Shown piece by piece: positions 1 to 7,571 of a DNA stretch of 7,969 bases; position 1 is the stretch's first letter, and each line of letters starts with the position of its first letter. Made by a program: the position numbers and the translations under genes. The stretch is taken from contig JBBRVU010000186.1 in NCBI GenBank assembly GCA_038246575.1, positions 1 through 7,969 of the forward strand. Reading direction: 5' to 3'. This DNA is from JACCUZ01 sp038246575. Its GTDB lineage: Bacteria > Actinomycetota > Actinomycetes > JACCUZ01. The notes below the pieces were generated by a model that did no database searches, had not been told where the DNA came from, and was given only the letters and a program-made list of their open reading frames with translations.

Positions 1-722
1 GCGACACTCTTCTCGACATTGCCGTCGCGGCCGGCTTCTCGTCACACGAGGCCTTCACGCGCGCCTTCCGGCGGGAGTTCGGCGTCCCACCGTCTGCCTG
101 GCGTCGCCGACCCTCGAGGTTCCAGATCCCGGCTCCCAATGACGTGCACTTCCACCCACCCGGTGGTCTCCGGCTGCCCGCTAGGCAGAGGATGACCGGC
201 ATGGACCTCGTCGTCGAGATGGTCGAGCATCATGTGTGGTTGGTCGACCAGCTGGTCGAGCGGGCCGCAGGCCTCACCGACGAGCAGCTCGACCTGCCGT
301 TCTCCGGTCCGGTCGAGGGCATCGACGGCAACAGCCTGCGCTGGTCCCTCTCCCGCCTCATCGGTCAGATGGGCATGTGGTGCGCTGCCATGGAGGACGG
401 CGAGTACGACTTCGCAGTCGAGCGCCACGAGTCGATCACGTCGATGCGGCGGCGGCTTGACGTCACGGGTCCCCTGTTCGTCCGGCAGGTACGTGACGTC
501 GCCAACAAGGGCCGGTTCGACGAGACATTCGTGGACGCGTTCTCCCCCGAGCCGGTCGTCCTTTCGTACGGCGCGATGGTGGCGCACGTGCTCACCTTCG
601 CCGCCCACCATCGGCTGCTCGCCGTGTCCAAGCTGCGGGAGCTCGGCATCACCGACCTCGGCTATGGCGACCCCAAGGAGTGGTTCGCCCGGCAGACGAG
701 CGAAATCGATCAAGCCCGTTGA
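1..722 (+). CDS. AraC-type HTH regulator fused to a DinB-like domain (5' partial)
   Basis: The gene is open at the left window edge; its frame starts at base 3 and about 239 residues are visible. Visible residues 1-34 are the second helix-turn-helix of an AraC/XylS DNA-binding domain, seen as DIAVAAGFSSHEAFTRAFRR followed by the family's EFGVPPSAWR end. After a proline-rich linker, residues ~66-225 look like a DinB/YfiT-type four-helix bundle: an EHH early in the first helix, RLIGQMGMWCAAM, and AHVLTFAAHHRLLAVSKLRELG-like C-terminal helices with the HxxxxxxHH spacing typical of the family. The GTG at 144 and ATG at 192 are internal, because the AraC homology lies upstream in the same frame. 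DinB folds can bind a metal or a thiol; here the domain may act as the sensor, which is inference. The stop overlaps a possible TTG start of the next gene. The inducer is unknown. Confidence 0.85.
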   Translation, partial: DTLLDIAVAAGFSSHEAFTRAFRREFGVPPSAWRRRPSRFQIPAPNDVHFHPPGGLRLPARQRMTGMDLVVEMVEHHVWLVDQLVERAAGLTDEQLDLPFSGPVEGIDGNSLRWSLSRLIGQMGMWCAAMEDGEYDFAVERHESITSMRRRLDVTGPLFVRQVRDVANKGRFDETFVDAFSPEPVVLSYGAMVAHVLTFAAHHRLLAVSKLRELGITDLGYGDPKEWFARQTSEIDQAR

Positions 723-748
723 CGCCCCATCTGGGCACGCTGGGCCAC

Positions 749-1993
<1,245 letters not shown>

Positions 1994-2003
1994 GCTCGGG
2001 CTC

Positions 2004-2222
2004 ATGTGCCGGAGCATCAAGACGCTGCGCCCGCCCTACGTCGAGGCCGTGGGTCCCGACGACGTCCGCGCAGCCGCCCTGCAGTACGTCCGCAAGGTGA
2101 GCGGCTTCCGTTCGCCGAGTCCCGCCAACGCCGAGGCGTTCGAGGCGGCCGTCGCCGCCGTGGCCGGTGCGACCGACGAGCTGCTCGGCGGCCTGCGCGT
2201 CGGCGCCCGCGCCACCGGCTGA
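2004..2222 (+). CDS. DUF2277 family small conserved protein
   Basis: This is a 72-residue soluble protein that begins MCRSIKTLRPP and continues through AALQYVRKVSGFRSPS and NAEAFEAAV. That layout (N-terminal MCRxIKxLRPP, central QYVRKxSGxxxPS, alpha-helical C-terminal half) is what I recognise as DUF2277, a compact family common in actinobacteria with no established biochemical role. The length is normal for the family. The N-terminal Cys-Arg followed by basic residues is the most conserved part and is intact. The ATG at 2004 lies 10 bases after the permease stop and lacks a clear ribosome binding site. The gene ends 34 bases from the convergent short-chain dehydrogenase gene. I see no functional link to the catabolic genes. 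Confidence 0.85.
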   Translation: MCRSIKTLRPPYVEAVGPDDVRAAALQYVRKVSGFRSPSPANAEAFEAAVAAVAGATDELLGGLRVGARATG

Positions 2223-2246
2223 CACCGTGCCCCCGCTGCCGGTGTC
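2221..2246. terminator. GC-rich hairpin between convergent genes
   Basis: The arms GACACCG (2221-2227) and CGGTGTC (2240-2246) pair perfectly. A further GC/GC pair (2229-2230 with 2238-2239) can form with T2228 bulged, leaving a 7-base loop. It sits between the ends of two convergent genes and overlaps the DUF2277 stop. No T-tract follows on either strand, so it would be an atypical, possibly bidirectional terminator as often seen in high-GC actinobacteria. Confidence 0.5.
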
Positions 2247-2256
2247 TGCAGCGTGA

Positions 2257-3024
2257 CTACTGCGGCGTGACGTACGCGCCGGAGATCCCGCCGTCGACGA
2301 GGAACGTCGTGGCGGTCATGAACGACGAGTCGTCGCTGGCGAGGAAGGCCACGGCGGCCGCGATCTCCGTCGCCTCAGCGAAGCGGCCCATCGGGATGTG
2401 CACGAGTCGTCGCGCGGCGCGCTCGGGGTCCTTTGCGAACAGCTCCCGCAGCAGCGGCGTGTTCACCGGGCCCGGGCACAGGGCGTTGACCCGGATCCCC
2501 TCCCGGGCGAACTGCACACCGAGCTCGCGGGTCATCGCGAGCACGCCGCCCTTGGACGCCGTGTACGAGACCTGGGAGGTCGCGGCACCCATCACGGCGA
2601 CGAACGACGCGGTGTTGATGATCGACCCTTTGCCCTGCCGCTGCATGTGCGGGATCGCGTACTTGCAACAGAGGTAGACCGAGGTCAGGTTGACCCGTTG
2701 CACGCGCTCCCAGGTGTCGAAGTCGGTGTCCAGGATGGAGGCGTCGCTCGGCGGGGAGATGCCGGCGTTGTTGAAGGCGATGTCGACCGCGCCGAAGGCC
2801 TCGACGGTCTGCGCGTAGAGGGCCTCGACCTCGGCCGCCTCCGCCACGTCCACCTGGATGAACCGGCCGTCGACCTCGTCTGCCGCTGCCTTCCCCGCGG
2901 CTTCATCGAAGTCGGCGCACACGACGCGGGCGCCTTCCTCGGCGAACCGGCGGGCCGTGGCCAGCCCTATCCCACTGCCCGCGCCGGTGATGACAGCCAC
3001 TCGGTCCTGCAAGCGTCTGCTCAC
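2257..3024 (-). CDS. Short-chain dehydrogenase/reductase (classical SDR, NAD-type)
   Basis: This is a 255-residue classical SDR with a Rossmann fold. Visible motifs are the cofactor-binding TGAGSGIG at residues 13-20, an acidic Asp38 after the second strand that favours NAD(H), DV at 59-60, NNAG at 85-88, Asn112, Ser140, and the catalytic YTASK with Tyr154 and Lys158. PG at the end of LCPGPVNTP and the C-terminal LVDGG are also typical. It would often be auto-named 3-oxoacyl-ACP reductase, but nothing here points to fatty acid synthesis. Placed after a gamma-glutamyl ligase and an ALDH, it more likely oxidises a hydroxylated pathway intermediate to an aldehyde (inference). The GTG start at 3024 is preferred because GAGGAGGG lies five bases upstream and the SDR homology starts there; the frame stays open upstream to 3285 but that part overlaps the ALDH coding region. 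Confidence 0.92.
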   Translation of the reverse strand: MSRRLQDRVAVITGAGSGIGLATARRFAEEGARVVCADFDEAAGKAAADEVDGRFIQVDVAEAAEVEALYAQTVEAFGAVDIAFNNAGISPPSDASILDTDFDTWERVQRVNLTSVYLCCKYAIPHMQRQGKGSIINTASFVAVMGAATSQVSYTASKGGVLAMTRELGVQFAREGIRVNALCPGPVNTPLLRELFAKDPERAARRLVHIPMGRFAEATEIAAAVAFLASDDSSFMTATTFLVDGGISGAYVTPQ

Positions 3025-3028
3025 TACG

Positions 3029-3036
3029 CCCTCCTC
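3029..3036 (-). promoter_or_regulatory. Strong ribosome binding site fixing the SDR start
   Basis: Read on the minus strand, GAGGAGGG lies five bases before the GTG at 3024 and contains bases of the ALDH stop codon TGA (3037-3035). This near-consensus site sets the SDR start and implies that ribosomes finishing the ALDH message can reinitiate on the SDR. Confidence 0.75.
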
Positions 3037-4405
3037 ACGAGTCCGTGTTGATGAAGACGTTCTTGACCTCCGTGAACGCGTCCAGCGCATCCGGGCCGAG
3101 CTCACGGCCGAGGCCCGACTGCTTGAAGCCGCCGAACGGCGTCCAGTAGCGCACCGACGAGTGCGAGTTGACGCTGAGCGCCCCGGTCTCCACGGCGCGG
3201 GCGACGCGGAGAGCACGACCGAGGTTCTGCGTCCAGATCGAGCCGGACAGGCCGTACGGCGAGTCGTTGGCGATCCGGATCGCATCCGCCTCGTCGTCGA
3301 ACGGGATTACCACGACGACCGGACCGAAGATCTCGTCGGTCGCAGCCCGGTCCCCCGGATCGACCGGGGCGAGCACTGTCGGGGGGAACCAGAACCCCTT
3401 GCCGGCCGGGGCCGTTCCCCGGATGGCAACGGGTGAGTCGTCAACGACGTACGACGACACCTTGTCGCGGTGGGCTGCCGTGATCAGCGGCCCCATCTCG
3501 GCATCGTCGCTCGACGGGTCGGTCACCTTGACGCCGAGCACGGCCGGTTCGAGCAGCTCGAGGAAGCGGTCGAAGACCGAGCGCTGCACCAGGATCCGCG
3601 AGCGAGCGCAGCAGTCCTGACCGGCGTTGTCGAAGACGGCGTACGGCGCGGTGGCTGCGGCCTGCTCCAGGTCGGCGTCGGCGAACACGATGTTCGCGCT
3701 CTTGCCGCCGAGCTCCAGCGTGACCGGCTTCACCTGCGCCGCGCAGCCGGCCATCACGGCCTTGCCGACGTCGGTAGAACCGGTGAAGACCACCTTGTTG
3801 ACGCCAGCGTTCTCGACGAATCGCGCTCCGACGACGGACCCCTTGCCCGGCAGCACCTGGAAGACATCCTTCGGCAGACCTGCCTCGAGTGCGAGCTCAC
3901 CCAGCCGGATCGCCGATAGGGGCGTGACCTCCGCCGGCTTGAGGACCACCGTGTTGCCCGCCGCCAGGGCAGGGGCGAACCCCCAGCCGGCGATCGGCAT
4001 CGGGAAGTTCCACGGGACGATGACGCCGACGACGCCCAGCGGCTCCTTGAAGGTGATGTCGATGCCGCCGGCAACGGGGATCTGGGCACCCAGCAGTCGT
4101 TCGGGCGCGGCCGAGTAGTAGGTCAGGACGTCGCGAACGTTGCCCGCCTCCCAGCGCGCGTTGCTGATCGTGTGACCGGCGTTGGCGACCTCGAGGCGCG
4201 CCAGGTTCTCGAGATCGGCGTCGACCGCTTCGGCGAAGCGGCGCAGCAGCCGTCCCCGGTCGCCCGGCGACACGGCGCGCCAGGACTCGTACGCCGTGCG
4301 AGCTCGGGCGATGGCGGCGTCGGTCTGCCCGGCGCTGGTCAGCGCAACGGTCTCGACGACCTCCTCGGTCGCCGGGCTCACGACGTCGTACGCGGTGTCA
4401 GTCAT
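3035..4405 (-). CDS. NAD(P)-dependent aldehyde dehydrogenase
   Basis: This is a 456-residue ALDH-superfamily enzyme, slightly shorter than the usual 480-500, with a trimmed N-terminus. Motifs in order are PWNFP at 131-135 (Asn133 in the oxyanion hole), LKPAE at 155-159 (Lys156), FTGSTDVG at 206-213, ELGGKS at 230-235 (general base Glu230), GQDC at 261-264 (nucleophile Cys264, followed by a second Cys), EIFGPV at 357-362 and a C-terminal GGFKQSGLGRELG. All catalytic residues are present. It lies between a GS-like ligase and an SDR, so the predicted job is oxidation of a gamma-glutamyl-aminoaldehyde to the acid in the cytoplasm (inference; PuuC plays the same part in the putrescine route). ATG 4405 is chosen because GGGGA stands about eight bases upstream. 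The in-frame ATG at 4426 lies inside a repeat and has no ribosome binding site. Confidence 0.92.
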   Translation of the reverse strand: MTDTAYDVVSPATEEVVETVALTSAGQTDAAIARARTAYESWRAVSPGDRGRLLRRFAEAVDADLENLARLEVANAGHTISNARWEAGNVRDVLTYYSAAPERLLGAQIPVAGGIDITFKEPLGVVGVIVPWNFPMPIAGWGFAPALAAGNTVVLKPAEVTPLSAIRLGELALEAGLPKDVFQVLPGKGSVVGARFVENAGVNKVVFTGSTDVGKAVMAGCAAQVKPVTLELGGKSANIVFADADLEQAAATAPYAVFDNAGQDCCARSRILVQRSVFDRFLELLEPAVLGVKVTDPSSDDAEMGPLITAAHRDKVSSYVVDDSPVAIRGTAPAGKGFWFPPTVLAPVDPGDRAATDEIFGPVVVVIPFDDEADAIRIANDSPYGLSGSIWTQNLGRALRVARAVETGALSVNSHSSVRYWTPFGGFKQSGLGRELGPDALDAFTEVKNVFINTDS

Positions 4406-4487
4406 CGAAGATCCCCATTGCTGCATGATCGACTGGGAGAGAGGGGGCGCTGACCTGGGGTGATACGCAAGATCCCCATTGCTGCAT
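4398..4487 (-). other. Possible upstream ORF in the ligase-ALDH gap
   Basis: On the minus strand, an ATG at 4487 inside the upstream repeat copy opens a 29-codon frame that reads through the downstream copy. Its TGA (4400-4398) lies just inside the ALDH coding start, so termination would occur on top of the ALDH initiation region. No Shine-Dalgarno sequence precedes it and it resembles no protein I know. It is listed only because of its position. Confidence 0.12.
4408..4437. repeat. 30-bp direct repeat, copy 1 (ALDH-proximal)
   Basis: This copy matches 4469-4498 at 29 of 30 bases; the only difference is G4431 against A4492. It contains the half-site CCCATTG (4414-4420), which also forms the arms of the inverted repeat at 5939-5962. 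On the minus strand it carries CAATGGGGATC, so it supplies the GGGGA that serves as the probable ALDH ribosome binding site. The flanking bases differ, so the similarity ends sharply. Confidence 0.9.
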
Positions 4488-4498
4488 GATCAACTGGG
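4469..4498. repeat. 30-bp direct repeat, copy 2 (ligase-proximal)
   Basis: This is the second copy, 61 bp from the first. The half-site CCCATTG is at 4475-4481. On the minus strand this copy can fold as CCCCAGTTG ... CAATGGGG with one bulged G and a 9-base loop, just after the ligase stop codon. The fold could act as an attenuator or mRNA-end hairpin, or the repeat could be a protein-binding site. Confidence 0.9.
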
Positions 4499-4510
4499 GA
4501 GGGGGAGTGG

Positions 4511-5884
4511 TCACATGCGTTCGAAGCACCGGAAGCGCTCCCAGTCGGTGACGGTGGAGTCGTAGGCAGCCAGCTCGACGCGGGCCATGTTCGAGTAGTG
4601 GTCGACGACCTCCTGGCCGAAAGCCTCACGGGCGATGGTGCTGCCCTGCCACAGCTCGAGCGCCTCGTGCATCGTGGCCGGGACGCGTTCGGAGTCCGAG
4701 GTGTAGGCGTTGCCGCCGAAGGCGTCCTCGAGCTCGAGCTCGTTCTCGATCCCGTGCAGGCCGCCGGCGATGAGCGCGGCACTGGCCAGGTACGGATTCA
4801 CGTCACCACCGGGCACCCGGTTCTCCAGCCGCAACGACGGCCCGTGGCCGACCATCCGCAGGGCGCAGGTCCGGTTGTCCCAGCCCCACCGCACCGCCGT
4901 AGGCGCGAAGGACCCTTCGACATAGCGCTTGTACGAGTTGATGTTCGGGGCGAGGAACAGTGTCAGCTCGCGCAGCGTGGCGAGCTGTCCAGCGATGTAC
5001 TGCTTGCACAGCGTCGACATGCCGTGGTCGCCCGAGGGTGAGTCGTCGGCCAGCACCAAGGAACCGTCGGCGCCGCGGAAGGAGAGGTGGATGTGGCAGG
5101 AGTTGCCCTCCCGCTGGTCGAATTTGGCCATGAAGGTCAGCGACATCCCCTCCTGCGCCGCGATCTCCTTCGCGCCCGTCTTGTAGACGACGTGGTTGTC
5201 ACACGTGCGCACGACGTCGTCGAAGCGGAACGCGATCTCGTGCTGGCCGAGGTTGCACTCGCCCTTGACCGACTCGACGGTCATCCCCGCGCCGGCCATC
5301 GAGTTGCGGATGCGGCGCAGCAGCGGCTCGACCCGCGCCGTTCCTAGCATCGAGTAGTCGACGTTGTAGAGGTTGACCGGGTCGAGGTCGCGGTAGGCGC
5401 CGCGCCAGGCGTCCTCGAAGGTGTCACGGAAGACCATGAACTCCAGCTCGGTGCCGGCCAGCGCCACCAGGCCCCGGTCGGCGAGCCGCGCGGTCTGCTT
5501 CTTGAGGATCTGTCGCGGGGACGCGACGACGTCCGAGCCGTCCTCCCACTTCAGGTCGGCGATCAGCAGCACGGTGCCCTCGTGCCAAGGAACGCGGCTG
5601 AGCGTGGTGAGGTCTGGCACGAACATGAAGTCGCCGTAGCCCCGCTCCCAGGACGACATCGTGTAGCCGTCGACGGTGTTCATGTCGACGTCGACCGCGA
5701 GCAGGTAGTTGCAGCCCTCGGTGCCGTGCTCGAGCACCTCGTCCATGAAGTACTCGGCATGCAGGCGCTTGCCCTGCAACCGGCCCTGCATGTCGGTGAA
5801 GCCGACCAGGACGGTGTCGACCGCACCGGACTCCACGTCGGCCCGCAGCTCGTCGACTGAAAGCCGACCCATCTCAGCGCCCAC
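4511..5884 (-). CDS. Glutamine synthetase family gamma-glutamyl-amine/ethanolamide ligase
   Basis: This is a 457-residue GS-type ligase that would couple glutamate to an amine with ATP. The N-terminal beta-grasp part contains FTDMQGRLQGKR (29-40) and GCNYLLAVDVDMNTVDGY. The catalytic domain shows TELEF (Glu146, Glu148), KGEC (Glu209), GQHE (Glu216), CHIHLSF (His264, His266), NSYKR (316-320), WDNRT (335-339) and ENRVPGGDVNPY (Glu354). The metal- and ATP-site residues are intact. The adenylylation-loop tyrosine region of ordinary bacterial GlnA is absent, and the N-terminus resembles the GlnA3/GlnA4/PuuA group, which act on polyamines or ethanolamine rather than ammonia. A divergent Eat-like permease and downstream ALDH and SDR favour ethanolamine as substrate (inference). 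GTG 5884 is chosen because AAGGAG lies five bases upstream; ATG 5872 is the alternative and lacks a good site. Confidence 0.9.
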   Translation of the reverse strand: MGAEMGRLSVDELRADVESGAVDTVLVGFTDMQGRLQGKRLHAEYFMDEVLEHGTEGCNYLLAVDVDMNTVDGYTMSSWERGYGDFMFVPDLTTLSRVPWHEGTVLLIADLKWEDGSDVVASPRQILKKQTARLADRGLVALAGTELEFMVFRDTFEDAWRGAYRDLDPVNLYNVDYSMLGTARVEPLLRRIRNSMAGAGMTVESVKGECNLGQHEIAFRFDDVVRTCDNHVVYKTGAKEIAAQEGMSLTFMAKFDQREGNSCHIHLSFRGADGSLVLADDSPSGDHGMSTLCKQYIAGQLATLRELTLFLAPNINSYKRYVEGSFAPTAVRWGWDNRTCALRMVGHGPSLRLENRVPGGDVNPYLASAALIAGGLHGIENELELEDAFGGNAYTSDSERVPATMHEALELWQGSTIAREAFGQEVVDHYSNMARVELAAYDSTVTDWERFRCFERM

Positions 5885-5928
5885 GGGAACTCCTTCTCTC
5901 GGACACCCTGGCCAGTGACAGCGACGTC

Positions 5929-5934
5929 ACCATA
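5929..5934 (-). promoter_or_regulatory. Candidate -10 element for the ligase operon
   Basis: On the minus strand the hexamer is TATGGT, a reasonable TANNNT -10, about 45 bases before the GTG at 5884. The -35 region (around 5951-5957) is poor and falls inside the inverted repeat at 5939-5962. A weak -35 overlapped by an operator is compatible with a regulated promoter. Confidence 0.4.
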
Positions 5935-5938
5935 ACCA

Positions 5939-5962
5939 CAATGGGAAATCCTTGACCCATTG
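5939..5962. promoter_or_regulatory. Inverted repeat, candidate operator in the divergent promoter
   Basis: The arms CAATGGG (5939-5945) and CCCATTG (5956-5962) are perfect 7-bp inverted repeats separated by ten bases. The element lies between the candidate ligase -10 and the permease -10 and covers the permease -35, so one bound dimer could control both directions. The same half-site occurs in both 30-bp repeats before the ALDH. The FadR-type GntR protein encoded at the right edge is the likeliest ligand, but a nitrogen-status regulator is also possible. Confidence 0.6.
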
Positions 5963-5981
5963 AGCCGGCGAGGTCTACGTT
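5952..5981 (+). promoter_or_regulatory. Candidate sigma-A-type promoter for the permease
   Basis: TTGACC (5952-5957) and TACGTT (5976-5981) are separated by 18 bases, a plausible -35/-10 pair about 40 bases before the ATG at 6021. The -35 overlaps the right arm of the inverted repeat, which suggests repression by steric block. Confidence 0.45.
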
Positions 5982-6020
5982 CCCACCACTACCGCTGTCC
6001 GGGGCCGAGAAGGGACACGC

Positions 6021-7565
6021 ATGGCTGAGCGCCGCTCCTCCGTCACGTATCGGGAAGCCGACCAGGACTACTTCGCCAAGCGGACCCTCCGCCGGCACGC
6101 CGGCGTGTGGTCGCTGTGGGCACTGGGTGTCGCAGCCGTCATCTCCGGCGACTTCTTCGGCTGGAACTTCGGGCTGGAGTTCGGCTTCGGTGGCCTGCTC
6201 GTGGCCACGGTGGTCATCACGCTGATGTACATCGGGCTGTGCTACTCGATCGCCGAGATGTCTCCCGCGCTACCGCACACCGGCGGGGCCTACTCGTTCG
6301 GTCGCACCGCGATGGGACCGTGGGGCGGCTTCGTCACCGGCGTCGCCGAGAGCATCGAGTACATCGTGACGCCGGCCGTCATCGTGGTCGGCATCGGCGG
6401 CTACATGGACTCGATCACCGATGACCTCTTCGGCTTCTCGATGCCGGCACCGATCTGGTGGGCGATCTTCTACGGCCTCTTCGTCGGCCTGAATGTCTTC
6501 GGCGTCGAGGCGTCCTTCCGCTTCTCGGTGTTCATCTGCCTCGCCGCGCTGGCCATCCTCGTCGTCTTCTGGATCGGCGCCCTGACCAAGCTGGACTTCC
6601 AGGCCCAGGCCATCGACTCGGTCGGCGGGTGGTTCCCGTCCGGCATCAAGGGAGTCTTCTACGCGATCCCGTTCGCCATCTGGTTCTATCTCGCGATCGA
6701 GGAGCTGCCCCTCGCGGCGGAGGAGTCCCACGACCCACGCCGGGACATCCCCAGGGGCACCATCTACGGGCTGTTCACCCTCATCGTTGCGGCGTTCCTG
6801 ACACTGTTCCTCAGCGCCGGGATCGCCCCCGGGTCAGGGGAGCTCGCATCCTCGGACGAGCCGCTGTTCGCCGGCCTGAAGACCATCTTCGGCAACGGCA
6901 CTGCGGCATCGCTGCTGGCTCTCGTCGCCGTCACCGGCCTGGTGGCGAGCTTCCACACGATCATCTTCGCGTACGGCCGAAACATCTACTCGCTTTCTCG
7001 CGCGGGCTACTTCCCGCACGCGCTCTCAGTCACGCACGGGACGCGCCAGACCCCCCACGTCGCGCTGCTCACCGGAGCGGTGATCGGCTACATCCTGGCC
7101 CTGATCCTCAAGTACTCGGGCTCGGACAGCGTGGGTGCGGCCCTGCTCACGATGGCCGTGTTCGGTGCTGTCATCAGCTATGTCATGCAGATGGTGTCCT
7201 TCGTGCTGTTGAGGCGGAACCGACCGAACATCGAGCGCCCCTACCGCAGCCCGGTCGGTGAGATCGGCGCCATCGTCGCGGGCGTCATCGCGGCGGTCTC
7301 GCTGATCTCGTTGTTCTTCAATGCCGACTACCGCCCGGGTGTCGTCGGAGTCGCCATCTGGTTCGCCCTGGCCATCCTCTACTTTGCGGTGTCCGGGCGG
7401 CACAAGCTCATCCTCTCCCCGGAGGAGGAGTTCGCGATGACCGGCGGCGAGCGCGGCGCGCACCTGGAGACCGAGGGCTACGGGAGCACTCACGTCGCGG
7501 ACATCAGCGGCGCGGGGACGCCCCCGTCGGATCGGTCCACGACACCGCCCACCTCGACGGGCTGA
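6021..7565 (+). CDS. eat: Ethanolamine permease-like APC transporter (Eat type)
   Basis: This is a 514-residue membrane protein of the APC superfamily. The N-terminal cytoplasmic part ends before TM1, which carries ISGDFFGWNFG at residues 41-51, the stretch I associate with ethanolamine permeases of the Eat/2A0305 group. AEMSPALPHTGGAYSFGRTA follows before TM3, then GPWGGFVTGVAESIEYIVTP, and later FAIWFYLAIEELPLAAEESHDPRRDIPRG, the conserved TM6-loop region. About 12 hydrophobic segments are present. A hydrophilic tail of about 57 residues (458-514), rich in Gly, Thr and Pro at its end, is longer than usual. ATG 6021 is preceded by GAAGGGA at good spacing. It is divergent from the gamma-glutamyl ligase operon and is expected to import that ligase's amine substrate. 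Another small amine is possible; family membership is firm, the exact substrate inferred. Confidence 0.87.
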   Translation: MAERRSSVTYREADQDYFAKRTLRRHAGVWSLWALGVAAVISGDFFGWNFGLEFGFGGLLVATVVITLMYIGLCYSIAEMSPALPHTGGAYSFGRTAMGPWGGFVTGVAESIEYIVTPAVIVVGIGGYMDSITDDLFGFSMPAPIWWAIFYGLFVGLNVFGVEASFRFSVFICLAALAILVVFWIGALTKLDFQAQAIDSVGGWFPSGIKGVFYAIPFAIWFYLAIEELPLAAEESHDPRRDIPRGTIYGLFTLIVAAFLTLFLSAGIAPGSGELASSDEPLFAGLKTIFGNGTAASLLALVAVTGLVASFHTIIFAYGRNIYSLSRAGYFPHALSVTHGTRQTPHVALLTGAVIGYILALILKYSGSDSVGAALLTMAVFGAVISYVMQMVSFVLLRRNRPNIERPYRSPVGEIGAIVAGVIAAVSLISLFFNADYRPGVVGVAIWFALAILYFAVSGRHKLILSPEEEFAMTGGERGAHLETEGYGSTHVADISGAGTPPSDRSTTPPTSTG

Positions 7566-7571
7566 CCGATC
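7530..7571. repeat. 8-bp inverted repeat spanning the permease stop
   Basis: GATCGGTC (7530-7537) and GACCGATC (7564-7571) are perfect inverted arms around a 26-base loop. The right arm includes two bases of the permease stop TGA. The loop is long for a terminator and no T-tract follows. It could be an mRNA hairpin between permease and regulator, or chance. Confidence 0.35.

Noticed and set aside
3025..3285. N-terminal extension of the SDR up to 3285
   Set aside because: The extension is out-of-frame ALDH coding DNA and is Arg/Ser-rich; the strong ribosome binding site and Rossmann start support GTG 3024.
4406..4426. Longer ALDH start (ATG 4426) adding seven residues
   Set aside because: This ATG lies inside the repeated element, has no ribosome binding site, and the added residues do not resemble ALDH sequence; ATG 4405 is better placed.
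4408..4498. CRISPR-like array from the two 30-bp repeats
   Set aside because: There are only two copies with a 31-bp gap, no cas genes, and the element overlaps gene-expression signals of the operon.
4511..5884. Housekeeping ammonia-assimilating glutamine synthetase
   Set aside because: The adenylylation-loop region of GlnA is absent, the N-terminus is of the GlnA3/GlnA4 type, and the neighbours are catabolic dehydrogenases and an amine permease.
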